Below, piece by piece: positions 35,964-47,361 of a stretch of 64,000 bases of DNA; the first letter of the stretch is position 1; the number at the start of each line of letters is the position of its first letter. A program made the position numbers and the translations under genes. Origin of the DNA: Nymphaea colorata (taxonomy: Eukaryota; Streptophyta; Magnoliopsida; Nymphaeales; Nymphaeaceae); NCBI RefSeq assembly GCF_008831285.2, contig NC_045144.1, forward strand, positions 11,945,672 through 12,009,671, in the 5' to 3' direction. The notes below the pieces were generated by a model. That model was not told where the DNA came from, did no database searches, and saw only the letters and a program-made list of their open reading frames with translations.

Positions 35964-36241
35964 TAAGCCTCGGCCCGGGTACCCAATGGGTACATGGTAC
36001 CCGACCCGATCAAACTCAGATTTTTTTTAAAATTTTATTATTATTTTATTATTAAAAATATATTTTATATTCAAAAAAAATTATTTTATATTAATTTTTT
36101 TTTATTTTAATCAGGTCAAGCCGGGCTGAACCCATGCTTAGGTATTGGGTATCAGGCTCGAACCTGGTTTCGGGAGTCAGACCGACCCGGGCCCACTTTT
36201 CTCAAGCCGGGCTGGGCCCGGCCCGCCCTATGCCCACCTGT
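35964..36241. mobile_element. Candidate hAT-type MITE, 278 bp
   Basis: A GC-rich left end (GGCCCGGGTACCC... at about 35972) and a right end (CCGGGCTGGGCCCGGCCCGCCC...CACCTG) flank an extremely AT-rich core. The sequence outside is TACACAAT on the left (35956-35963) and AACACAAT on the right (36242-36249), a 7-of-8 match to a hAT-length target duplication. The TIRs are eroded, so the call is tentative. Confidence 0.45.
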
Positions 36242-36539
36242 AACACAATCCAAGTGGGTGGTGGCTAGGCCCCCAACAAAATATCAAAAGTAGGGGAAAT
36301 GAGTTAGACAGACTTGCCAGTCCTTTTCTGCCTGCCCTCTTTCAATCGCATTGAAGGTTCTGGTTTAAATCACAAGGACATGGCACTGTAAACGTTGTTA
36401 TGAGAGAGAAATGTTTAAATATTTCATCGAAAATGTTGACATGTATAAACTTTTACATATCTGAGTAAGATAGATGACGGGCAAGAGAAAGCAAAGGAAA
36501 TTTCCAATGCTGTGAGCCTTTTGGTAACCTTTAACATCA

Positions 36540-37040
36540 AATCCTCAATTCAGGTTTAAGATTCCTTGCAAACATTGGCAATCAAGTTATTAAACTGGAA
36601 CTTTCGATGAGTTCCATCCAATTAACACCTTTAACCTGTCCACAAGAACATGATCCAAGTTAAAGGGGATGAGCCTCGATTTTTCAGAACTCACTGTCAA
36701 AACTGAACTTACACCTAACTATTCCAACACTTGTTTAATTTCCAAAAATGCTCAGCAGAAGAAAAAATCAATATGCCATCTGTGAAGGATAACATCACTG
36801 GGCAAAAAGAAATGACAGGCAATCTAAGAATCTTAATGCTACCATGGTCAACACAAAATTTTCAGTTTTCTTCCCAAGATCTCCATGGCTCCCAAAACAG
36901 AAACCGAGACATTGGATTACCTTGACGAATTCCTCATTAAGAGGGAAGAATTCTATAATGCCTTCATTGATTACAATGGCCACTGAAGTAGTAGAAACAC
37001 TATTAGAATATGATGTGCATGTTTGGACGTGAAATGAGTC
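36540..37040 (-). pseudogene. Degraded LINE reverse-transcriptase fragment
   Basis: Minus-strand pieces in different frames follow LINE RT order. IVINEGIIEFFPLNE is followed by a frame giving VLGAMEILGKK (about 37000-36850). Next is LSFTDGILIFSSAEHFWKLNK (about 36800-36730), which corresponds to the FADD box region with one Asp changed. Last is SSEKSRLIPFNLDHVL (about 36690-36640). It differs from the LINE at 27-33 kb and is heavily decayed. Confidence 0.6.
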
Positions 37041-37543
37041 CAAAACTGATGTTATAGTAATGCATAATACTGTATACGGGAGTAAAAAATTAAGTACCAC
37101 ATCATTGTGTAGCAGTTTTATTTTGTAATATGGTGTAGTTATGACAATATGAATTACCAAGGATAATGGCCATTATAGTCACATTTAAAAGTTTTTTATA
37201 ATTTCATGAATATAATGAAATCATTTCTTGAGTTATGCTATCATTATAGTAGAAGTTATGAGTCATAGGTTATGGTCTTGAGGTCCCATAAATGGGTGAC
37301 TTGGAGTGTGCATCTAAGTGTACCAAGTGTAGGTTATACCAAGGTGGTCTTGTGGGTGCCATGAATTGTATGAGTGCTTTCTTCCTCAAATACAAAAGTT
37401 GTTTTGCAATTTCATTACGATCAAGTCTGACGGGGGAAATTTTTAGGTTGTGAAGATCATTGCTAAAACAGATTTTTTAAAGTTGTTCATAAACACCTAG
37501 TTGTATGTCATCAAATATTGTAAGTATGTGAGATCCTCCATAT

Positions 37544-37860
37544 CTAGCCCTTAGCTGTAGAAAAGAAAACAAGGCATAATCCATGACATGTTGCAGCAGA
37601 CATAGCAACTTTCATTCTTAAGCAAGACAAAGTCAAAAGTTGCAGGTTATGGATTAATAACCGATGCAGCCTATGTTTGTTTCCTAAGGCACATAATAAA
37701 TTGGAATATCTTTCGAGAAAGTTATGTATTAATAGCATTTTTCCCCCTTCAGCATATGTTTTCTTGTAACAACTGAGATGGGTACCATGTACACAGCAAA
37801 CACATGGCCTAAAGCACCTCATGTGGTAGCATAAATTAACTGTTTCTATAGTCATTGCTC
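37544..37860 (-). pseudogene. Possible MULE transposase fragment
   Basis: On the minus strand, MRCFRPCVCCVHGTHLSCYKKTYAEGGKMLLI resembles the CRPxxxxDGTHLxGxYKGxxLL stretch around the first catalytic Asp of MuDR-type transposases, with that Asp here replaced by His. Sequence on either side does not align convincingly, so this is a short, weak relic. Confidence 0.4.
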
Positions 37861-39615
37861 AAACTGAAACTGTGAACTGTGTAGCAGCATAATAAAACCT
37901 GCAGTCTTCTAGCTCAGGTTTCCCATGCTTAGGCTTGCAATGGGTTGGGTCCAACACAGCTAAGTTTCTAAGAACAGTAGACATTGGGTCAGGGTCAGAT
38001 CTGATACAATAGAAAAAGAAATTATAGCGAGGAGCTACCCTGGAAGCATTCCTCTTTTTCCTCACAATGTTTTTGGTTTTCAGGTAATTATGTGTCTGAT
38101 AACTTTTATTTCTTAAAATCATTTTAATAAAAGTAAAAGCAAAAAATTAAAAGAGAAAAATACCTCCTTTGAGTTTCCTATGCATTGGAATGACCCATCT
38201 ACAAAAATACCCAGTCGATCACATAGAATCTCCACCTCTTCCATTGAATGTGCAGAGATAGAAATTTGGCTTCAAAAAATGAACTGATCCATATAACTAC
38301 CAAATTTGGAAGGAAATCAGAATGGAATAAGAGTTGAACAGTGGGCTTATACATTCAGTCAAGAATGCGAGAATTAGTACGGAATCGTCCTTTAGCCTCT
38401 CAATATTGTTTGTAAATTTACCTCCTTTTGCATCTAAGAGATGTCCAATCAGCCTTCTGCTGAAAGTTAACAAGACAGTGCTTGTCAAAAATCATCGACA
38501 TATTTAACATCTCTATTCCTATTCATATGATAAAAACCATTTTTATAGCATGAAGGTAAAAAGGAAGGCTGGGTGGTTCCATAAGTATGATGTGAGTATA
38601 TGGAACTATGGAAGACAAAGCAGAAACTCTCCCTTCTTCTTTTGTGTTCTTTATTCTTTTAAATAGCTAAAAAAATTAATACATAATCAGAACAATCATA
38701 AAGACAAGCAATATAATCCTACTTTGCATGTGATTAGAGTAAAAAACAGTAGCTCTCTTTCAAAATAAGATCCAGCTCATCCAAAAACAAATTTTCACAA
38801 GTAAAAAGTATCAATGGCTCTTCATTCTTGGGCCATTTCCAATGTGAGAGCAAATTATGTTGCAAAAGTATGGTCATGAATGTTAACTCTTTATGACAAA
38901 GTATTGAAATCTAATGTAAGATCATAATGCGGTAAAATTCCTATCAGTTATAAACAATAATGCAAAAGACTATTTCTAGGAGCATAGAAGGAAACTAAGG
39001 GCACTATTGTTGTGGTTAGGAATACATCAATGTTTTTCTTCTGTTTATAGTCTTATACTTTCAGTAGTGTGTGGTCGCTTCAGTTGCTGATGTTCCGTTT
39101 GCTATTAAACTTCAAGAAGCCAGCAATGCAGGTGTAAGGAATTGGCACCTTCGAGGAACTGTTTAAGTGCACAATATATAGGCATCCACGATCGAACTAC
39201 TCCAACAAAAGAGAAAACGTGGATAAGAATCCTAAACCTTTAAAACAGACAATGCAAAACCACAAATTTTACTTAGTTTCTTGACATCTTCAATGAGAAG
39301 GTCTTCAATAACATGATGTCGGGTACAAGAACCATAGGCTTTCTCCAGAATCACAAGTAAAAAATGTTTTACCTGTGGTCGATATTTGAATATCTATATG
39401 AACCAATGGTGGACAATAAGCATCCCTCTTACATCGATGAAATGAAAAAGGGAAAAAAAAAAAAAAACAACTGAACAGTTTATTTCCATTTTTTTATGCT
39501 TAAACTGGGTTCAACAGAGTTAGCACGTTGTCCCTATGCATTTTGTTATCTATCGCTGTTTTTTAGGGCCAGCGTGGTCATTCCCTAATTTCTTATGGTG
39601 AAATGGAAGATTAAT

Positions 39616-39651
<36 letters not shown>

Positions 39652-39900
39652 CGACATACGACTTGGAGATGGAGGACCGCGAAAGGATGACAACGAGCCT
39701 GTGAAATGGGGAAGAAGACCTCCTTTGTCCTCTCTCGCTCTTGCGAAATTGCTCTGCAACCCTAGACTTTCTAACTCCCTCTCTCGTCCTTTCTCCTTTT
39801 CATGAGTGTCTCTCTAAATTCGGCGGGCAATAACATTGTGCACAAGCTAATTTCCATACATTCATTTGCTACGACTGACGCCCTAAGTACGGGTCGTAGC
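37861..39900. other. Intergenic stretch
   Basis: No gene is recognised. A GA microsatellite lies at 39619-39649. Downstream of it is a pyrimidine-rich stretch (39720-39810) of 5'-UTR-like composition, but no coding exon can be supported. Confidence 0.35.
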
Positions 39901-39923
39901 CAATATAGATTTTTGTTGTAGTG
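39860..39923. mobile_element. CACTA-type transposon right terminus
   Basis: The sequence ends in TTTTTGTTGTAGTG (39910-39923), the reverse complement of the plant CACTA terminus CACTACAACAAAAA. Inside it is an imperfect subterminal inverted pair (GCTACGACTGACGCCC / GGGTCGTAGCC). The element therefore lies to the left. No matching CACTAC left terminus was found, so its extent is unknown. Confidence 0.5.
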
Positions 39924-40136
39924 TATCCACCACAAGTGCTTGAACCCCGCGGAAGTAACCTGTACAACCGATTGACAGATCGCAACCTACCTAACAGCCT
40001 ATCTTGACCCAGACTACAAAAAGAAGCTGCAGGCAGCACAATGACTATATGCCAAACTAATGTAAAAATTTCGTAGAACAAGGGTCCATGTTAGAAGAAT
40101 CAATGTTCCTAGCAAGAAAAAGCATAATTTCTGTAC

Positions 40137-40239
40137 TTGCTTTTGAGTTTTTGCAAATGAAAATATTCCCTGGATGTGGATCAGCATGGAAAAAACCACG
40201 TTTCAAGATCAAGCCAGTGACAAACTGTTTAGGATTTTC
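40137..40239 (-). pseudogene. Orphan exon of an ABC1-type atypical kinase
   Basis: On the minus strand, after a good acceptor (TTTTTTTGGCAG), the sequence encodes ENPKQFVTGLILKRGFFHADPHPGNIFICKNSKA. This contains the GFFHADPHPGNI signature of ABC1/ADCK (UbiB-like) kinases, which in plants act in mitochondria and plastids in quinone and lipid metabolism. A donor GTAC follows at 40136. I found no neighbouring ABC1K exons upstream (right) or downstream, and a CACTA terminus lies 210 bp downstream. It could be a gene fragment, a captured exon, or part of a gene with long unrecognised introns. Confidence 0.6.
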
Positions 40240-41243
40240 CTGCCAAAAAAACAAAGAAGGCAGAAATTGTGATCTGTGTTTGAGTTGGTATTTAATGGGG
40301 CAGAACAGTGCACATAAAGACGGTGAATTCTGTGATTTTTAAACAAAACAGAGGTGAATTAATTAGTGAGGAAGCCAACTATACTACAAAGGAGTTCCAC
40401 AGCCTAGCACCAAGTGATGTAAAATTGCCATCATTGCCCACCATCTTGATATAGTGATGATAGAAAGAAGATATGCGATTCAAATTCATTAAAACTAAGA
40501 AATTTCCAACTAAAATCAATGGGGTGGCTTTCATGGTTTTCATGCAAAAGTTGGCAACGGAATAATCGTTAAAAATCACCCATCATTTTCTGTGAGCCCA
40601 AAATCTGCCCCCTCCAAAGCCAGGTTTGCAGATGACCCAGCACACATTGATGAGAGTCCATATCCTTATCCTTTTGAACTCAGCACATATGAGAACACAG
40701 CGCATATATGAACACAAAAATCTGCCCATCAGAAATTACTTTTACCTGAATCAATTGTTTGCAAACATTGATGAGAATCCACATCCTTATGAACTCAGCA
40801 CATATAGTCTCCCCATAGATGACATGTACCAAAACCATAAGTTACTTTTGGTTGAAAAGTCAGATATTCAAGAATAATGGTAATTGACAAGTTTTTACCT
40901 TTTGACATGAAATTGAAACATTTGACGATTTTTGCTGATCTTAACGACCTCATCAATAAAAAAAAGTGTATTGTGTTAGAGGGATATTAGTTTGGAAATG
41001 AAGAAGAAGCTATTAATAAGAAAAAAAAGAAAGAAAAACATGCTTGATCACACCTTCATCAATTCCTTTCTTTAGATATTACCTATCATCAATGGCAAAA
41101 ATTATGAGTAAAGAACAATGATAAATTAAAAGAAAGAGATAATGAAGCAAAACTGACCAGCTGAGCAAGGAGCTGAAACAACATGGGAATTCTTGATCTC
41201 CAACACCAAGACACAACCCGAAAGGAAAAAAACACTACAAATG

Positions 41244-41303
<60 letters not shown>

Positions 41304-42240
41304 AGAGAGAGACAGAGAGACAGAGAAAGTGAGAGACAAAGAGAAAGAAAGAAAGAAAGAGATGACATAGACTGACCACATTTATGTCAACATACAAAAA
41401 TTACTATCATCTATACATTTACATCAAAGCACCAAAAACTATTGTTCCTGATCATTTACGTTAGTGTATGAACAGTATCAAAATATGATCATTTACATCA
41501 AACTACCCAAAAAACCGTCAGATGAGCATGTACACCTAGATAGATGAAAGAACCAAAAATACTACTTTTCATATGCTCATTTGTTGAAGATCATTCATTA
41601 TTCTGTCATCCTTCTGTCTCCATGATTTGCTCGATACGGCTTAGCCTTTGTTCGAGTATTTCATTTTGTAGCTTAAGTAATATATTGTTTGGCTTAGATC
41701 CATCAATATCACCAACATGTGCACTAAGACCATACGTACAAGCACACCCAACTTTCGAAGCTGTTGACTAAATACATCATTACCATTTTGCATTGCTTCT
41801 AGTGTGCTTCCTGGCTCTTGTGAGGTTTGTTCTACAATTTTAGCCTACTAAAAAAAAATCCAATTAATATATATTCACAGTAAAAAATAAACAAACAATA
41901 AACGCTTACAATTAAGGGGCAACGCCTTCTATCCCACTTGGGAATTGCTTGCTTCTGTGGGTTTTTATCTAAACATCATACCGAGGCATATCAACCCCAT
42001 CACTACCATCAATGTGTTGCATCATAAGTGTCTCATCAATACAATATTAACAATCAGATAATAAAGTAAATACACACCTGAAATTGAAATGATTTTCATG
42101 TAAAATAAATATGTTCAGCGCAAAAACATGCCAACTCTTTGTCCCTAGAGTATGAAGCATTGTTTGTTGTGCACGGTTAGCAACATTTTGCAGCACTTTG
42201 TGCCTACAAATGACAAACTATAAAATGTTAATAAAAAATG
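40240..42240. other. Intergenic stretch with duplications and a TA/GA microsatellite
   Basis: No gene is recognised. A direct repeat of about 45 bp (ACATTGATGAGAGTCCATATCC... to ACTCAGCACATAT) occurs at about 40645-40692 and 40767-40808. A (TA)n tract at 41246-41300 runs straight into a GA/GACA/GAAA tract (41301-41365). Confidence 0.45.
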
Positions 42241-43809
42241 TAATTAATTGGTTGTTTTTAATTCACATAAGACTGACCTTTTACTTATCAGTATCAAAAT
42301 AGTCCATCAAAGATCTCCACTCATTTTCAGGAATGTCACTTGGGCGAGCTCGCAAGAGTGTTTGTTGAGTATCATAAATGTGACAAACATTCTGAAGTGT
42401 ACTCCTCAAGTCAACCCACTTCTTTTTAAAAGACTCCATCACAAAGCATTTTAACACCTCCGGAAGATCATTATTGGCAAGTTCAAATTTGTTCTGCATC
42501 ATAAAACCTATATAGGTAAGCACTTAGTTACGTGTGAATACAAGACCTCTTCATAAAAACGATATACATGGAATAAGTACCTTTACTTGTGCCTACACAT
42601 CGTCTTTAAAACTACCAGGCAATGCATTCCATGTATGATAATGAGTATGTATGATAATGAGTAGTGCCTTATCTGCATCTTGAGCTAAAACTCCTAAAGA
42701 GCATGTCAGATCGTTTGCATGCATTCCATATCACCGGTTTAATTTATTAATTAGAATAGGAAGCTTATGGCCAGGAGCTAGTTTGATTACAGCTAGAGCT
42801 CTATTAGAACCTCTGAACTTCTTTTGTTGTGCATCTGAAATATGACAGTTTCTTAGTTATCAAGGCTAATAAGCACCAAATTGTAATTCAAGTCACAAAC
42901 TATAAATATGCCAATCATCTTATACCAGAGCTCTTAGTTCTATCATTTTGGCCCAAATGGCTGCTTTTCAAGTATGCAGGCACCTTACAACACATCTGAA
43001 ATTATACATAAAAAAACGTAACTTACACACATGCCATCTAATAAACATAATTAAAAAAATAAAATAATCTAGTAGAACAAGTGTATGAAACATGTGTCAA
43101 TAGAATGCAATAAATTAAAAATTTACCAATATTAGTATATGTATTGCTCCTATTTGTTGTAGTTGGTGGCACATTCATCCTGGTCCAAGTTATATCATCA
43201 TTGGCATCTAGATCATCTAGACTTTGAATTTCATTAGCCTAATAATAATTTATCTTCAACATTATGTATATGTTAATCTTCCACTGAGCATTGGGTGTAC
43301 ATGTCCAAAAATCTCTGGGTCTTGTCCTAATAATAACATGCCAATCACCTTCCACAGGATCTTGAACATAGAAATTACTTGTTCTGCTTGAAATGCAAAT
43401 ACTAAGGGTTCTTCATGCATGCATGTGAACCTAAAATTAACTAGAGGACGACCAAATTCATCTTTTTTAATACCGTGTGAATTGAGAACGTCAAACGACC
43501 GACACTTAAACAAAATAAATCTCACATTTTAAGGTATTCTAATTCTATAATTTCAGTTATAACTCCCTAATAAGTCACACCACCAACAACTGGTATGTTA
43601 CCTCTAGCACTATAAAAACTTGATGTTTGTATTGTAACAACAACTCCACTATTTTGAGGTCGCCTATTTCTCTTCGGTGTGGAATCAAAATCCATTCATA
43701 GTGAATGCAAACCATACATGTTCTTCAGTTATGCCTTCAGTAATACCTTTTTCATGTAGTTGACGAATCTAGCATATAAAGAAATTAAGTTGAGTGAACT
43801 ACGGCAAAT

Positions 43810-43874
<65 letters not shown>

Positions 43875-44340
43875 AAAGGATGAATAACATGACTTTGAAA
43901 CCAGTTAAAAAACATGACCATATGGACTCACTTAACATCACGAGGCCTATGATGTTGTCGTTTTACCAAGTTAAGGTGTTTCCTACAATGGAAAACACAT
44001 ATGATAAAAAAACTAAATTGCAAGTCTTATATGTAGTAAATGAAGATAAATAATCTACATATGGTGCCACTGCCTCATGATTAAATAGCACGTAGGTATG
44101 TGTTTGTTTTAAGTTCATGCGATCAAGTATGAACGTCTCCATTTTTTCCAATGAGTGACCTTCTCTTATACAACTTTCATCAATTGTTTCACAATTTCGT
44201 TCATTATAACTAAACCTTGTCTCAATGTTGTCAAAATATCTTAAACAAAAAAGTGAGACATTCTTCAACCAAATACCCTTTTGCAATTGAATCTTCTGGT
44301 TGACTTCTATTGTGTACATAAGTCTTCCACGTGAGTAAAT
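42240..44340 (-). pseudogene. CACTA (En/Spm) transposon coding remnants: TNP2 C-terminus and TNPA-like gene
   Basis: Minus-strand pieces follow plant CACTA order. TNP2 DUF4218 comes first (44319-43963; LRYFDNIETRFSYNERN, QTHTYVLFNHEAVAPYVD). Then comes the DUF4216 region (about 43690-43262; QNSGVVVTIQTSSFYSA, GVITEIIELEYLK, GIKKDEFGRPLVNF, FAFQAEQV). After a gap follows a Transposase_24-like piece (42523-42281; WVDLRSTLQNVCHIYDTQQTLLRARPSDIPENEWRSL), the type found in the second CACTA gene. In-frame stops and frameshifts are frequent. The catalytic part of TNP2 is missing, since the element is cut off on the right near 44.35 kb. Confidence 0.8.
43810..43871. repeat. (CA)n-(TA)n compound microsatellite
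   Basis: About 31 bp of CA repeat (43810-43840) followed directly by GATATATA... (43841-43871), lying inside the CACTA remnant between the DUF4218 and DUF4216 pieces. Confidence 0.9.
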
Positions 44341-44649
44341 ACATATTCATATTTAAACAGGTTTCACATACCTTTTGATAGGGTACACCCATCTATATTG
44401 TACTGTCCACCAATCTTGCCTCACGTGCTAAATGTGCCACTGAGTTGTGAGACCGCTACATCTAGACCACTTGTCACCTCAATAGGGTATTTGATAAAAA
44501 AACAAAAACATTACTAATTAGATCTAGACCATGTGTCAATCTAACGTGGTGTAAAATAAAAAAGAAAACAATATATATGTTTATAGAATACATATTTTTA
44601 GAATTCTAATTTAAAAACATCATGTTCTTGTTTTTCTTATGGCTATTAT

Positions 44650-47356
44650 TGTAACACTCGTTGTGTTTGTAGGTGGGCCGGATCGGGTCCAGACCCGGAC
44701 CCGAATCCACCAGCGTGGGAGCCCGATGTCGCCCTCTTCTCCCTCGTCTTTCCCTCTTCTCCCTCGTTTCCCCTCTTCGTCTCTCCCTTTGCTATGACCA
44801 CAGTGCCGAGAAGAAGAAGATGGAGGTCGTGCAGAGCGGCGACGAGGACAGCGGCGGTGGCACTGGTAAGCCTCTGATCTCTCTCTGCCTCTTCCTCCTT
44901 CCTCGTCCTTCTTCTCCTCCTCCCTCCTCCGTAGACTCTCCGCTCACCGTCAGCACCCTCTCTCTGGCCGTCTCCCTCTTTTCTCTTGTGCTCCTCACTC
45001 ACAGCTCTCTCCCCATCCTTTTTCTCTCTCTCTCTCCCGTGCTATTCCCCTTCCTCCGCCACTCCCACACTCTCCCTTTTTCCCCGCCAGTTTTTCTTGT
45101 AATTTTTTACTGTTTTGGGGCTGTTGGTTTGGATTGCAGTTGGGGACGCATCTTTCCCCTCATAGCAGTGAAGTGAATGCGTAGGTGGTGGCAACATTGA
45201 AGGATTTCAGCTGCTTGAGGATCTCTTGAACTCGTGAGGTGGCTGCCAGGAGGACTGCAGCAGTTCAGACTCTTTAATTGGGGTGAGCAATGCCTAATCG
45301 AGCCTATAGTGTTGTATATTTTCTGTTGGAGCACATATAAATATTGTTTGAGCATGATAGAATTAAGTATTGGTGATTTTAGGATATATGTTAGCGACTT
45401 TGCTTTTTGGGGATAGTCTAGGATGGTTTTGGAGGGACGGTGATCCATGTCTACAATGATCTTATAAACATGATGGGCTATTTTTTGAAGTTATTAGGGA
45501 GCATGTTAGAGACTTGACATTGTGGAGAAGGTGTAGGACCGTCTTTGTGAACGCATGGAGCACGCCATTGTCGACGTGCGTAGTACGTGTTGGTTGGAAG
45601 AGGGTGTGTATGTTGGGAAGACACCTTAACTAAGGAAGCAAGGGAGAAGTGGATTAGTGATCGATTCAAATCGAAAGTGCGAAGCTTAAGCCTTTTGGTG
45701 GTAACCTCTAGGGCTGAGAAGAGGCCTATTGGAGGGCTTTGTAGGTCGACACTAACCATTGACACCCTCTTGAGGCGATGACATGTGCCTCAATGATTTT
45801 GTTTTATATTTGTTTGGATCGTGAAACTAACTAGTATAAATCTTATTTTTTGCTTATGTCTGCAGGTACACCGGGCACGTCCCGTAGACCTTGAGCAATC
45901 AGATTCGAAGCTCGAGGCATTTTGAAGAGTTTTGTGGACGCGCGACAGGTATGGCGACATTCCAGGCAAATCTTTGCCTGTGGCCAATGTATGAATGTGT
46001 GTTCCTAGGATCGTGGGATCCTAAGATCGTGATGTGATTGAATGATTGTTTTGTGAGTGAATGTATGTATGCATGCAAATGATTTGATTCATGATAAGAT
46101 TTGTTTTGAAAAGCTATTAGAAGCTTGTTTTGAAAATGTTACGCATTGCATGTGCATGCTAGAGTTGATAACTGCTTGGGATAGATGAGGTGGGGTATCG
46201 AGTCGAGTGTCTCATCGACCCCAATTGTGCATTAGAAAGCATCCTAGAATGATAACTGCCTAGGACAGCTACGAGAGCCAATCACAGATCGAGACTACTC
46301 TCCAGGATTTGGCTAAATTTTGAAAGCTGTGTTTGATAAGATATGAGTTTTTATGAATATGAATGTTGTGATTTGTTGCATATATATTGCCGCAGGTAAT
46401 GATGCAAATGAATGAATTGGAGGGTAGTGTACCCTTACTGTATGACGGCTAGCTAAGAATGTAATGTTATATGTGGCCCTCATGTGGAGGCAATTGGAGG
46501 TGTGGGTGCCTCGTGAAGTGTACCAACCTCATGAGCTAGCCAGTCATTTTGTGAATGTGCAATTATAAAGATAATAATGAAAGAATAAGAGATAAGAGAC
46601 CAGTGGGATGTGACTATGTGTTTGGGAGTTGTACCGCTTTCGCCACTGGTCTCGCCTGTTCGAAGCGCATGCGATGCAAGGCCCCAAGGTACTGTTGTGT
46701 GATGTGCTTGGAGCGTTAGACTCCCGCCTTCCCAACCTGGGTGTCATAGGAAAGGTTGAGTATCTCTCATTGGAATTCACACACCCATGGATGAGTGCTC
46801 TACCGCTGCAGCGGGTGAATGGATCCATACTGTTCTGTGCCACCACGGGGGTTGTCTCTCGACTGTAGGCCGCCCGCGGTATGCACGTGCCTGTGTTTAC
46901 ACCCACAAGAACTGTTAATTCACTGAAGTTATTGAAAATGAAAAGTATATGAATGAAAAGTATGTGAATGATGTGCATGTGAATGAAATAAATGAGAATG
47001 TTATGTTTATGCATGTCTTGCATGTGAATTGACAGTGATCCGGGGCAGCAGGTTGATCAGATGGCTTCACTCACATCCTATTGAGGAGGTTTTGGGTCCT
47101 TTCTAGTGCCGGTGCATCTTATTTTGATTGTATTGATGTCTTGTTTTTGTTAGGCATCAATTATGTAGTTTGGGGCATTTTTGTCATACACATTGATGTA
47201 ATTTTGTATCAATTGAAATTGTCATATAAATAAAGTTTGCCCCATTGTTTCTAATGGCATAGCTCCCTCCTTTTTGAATTGTTGTGTCGTCGTACCTTAA
47301 TGCTTTATGTTTAGAAAAAAAATTTTATTTCAGGGTGAAAAGGTTGGGGTGTGACA
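44650..47356. mobile_element. Solo LTR of a long-LTR (probably Ty3/gypsy) retrotransposon, 2.7 kb
   Basis: It begins TGTAACAC and ends GTGTGACA, imperfect inverted termini of the TGTAACAC type common in plant gypsy LTRs. It is flanked by an exact 5-bp duplication ATTAT (44645-44649 and 47357-47361). No gag-pol sequence lies inside, which indicates recombination between two LTRs. The left part is GC-rich, with a hairpin-prone GGATCGGGTCC word near 44680 and a pyrimidine-rich tract that stays open in several frames (44673-45176). An AATAAA at 47229-47234 near the right end suggests the plus-strand orientation. The family assignment rests on termini and length only. Confidence 0.8.
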
Positions 47357-47361
47357 ATTAT

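Noticed and set aside
41089-41397. Hydrophobic Ile/Tyr-rich minus-strand frames
   Set aside because: Encoded entirely by the TA and GA microsatellites at 41246-41365.
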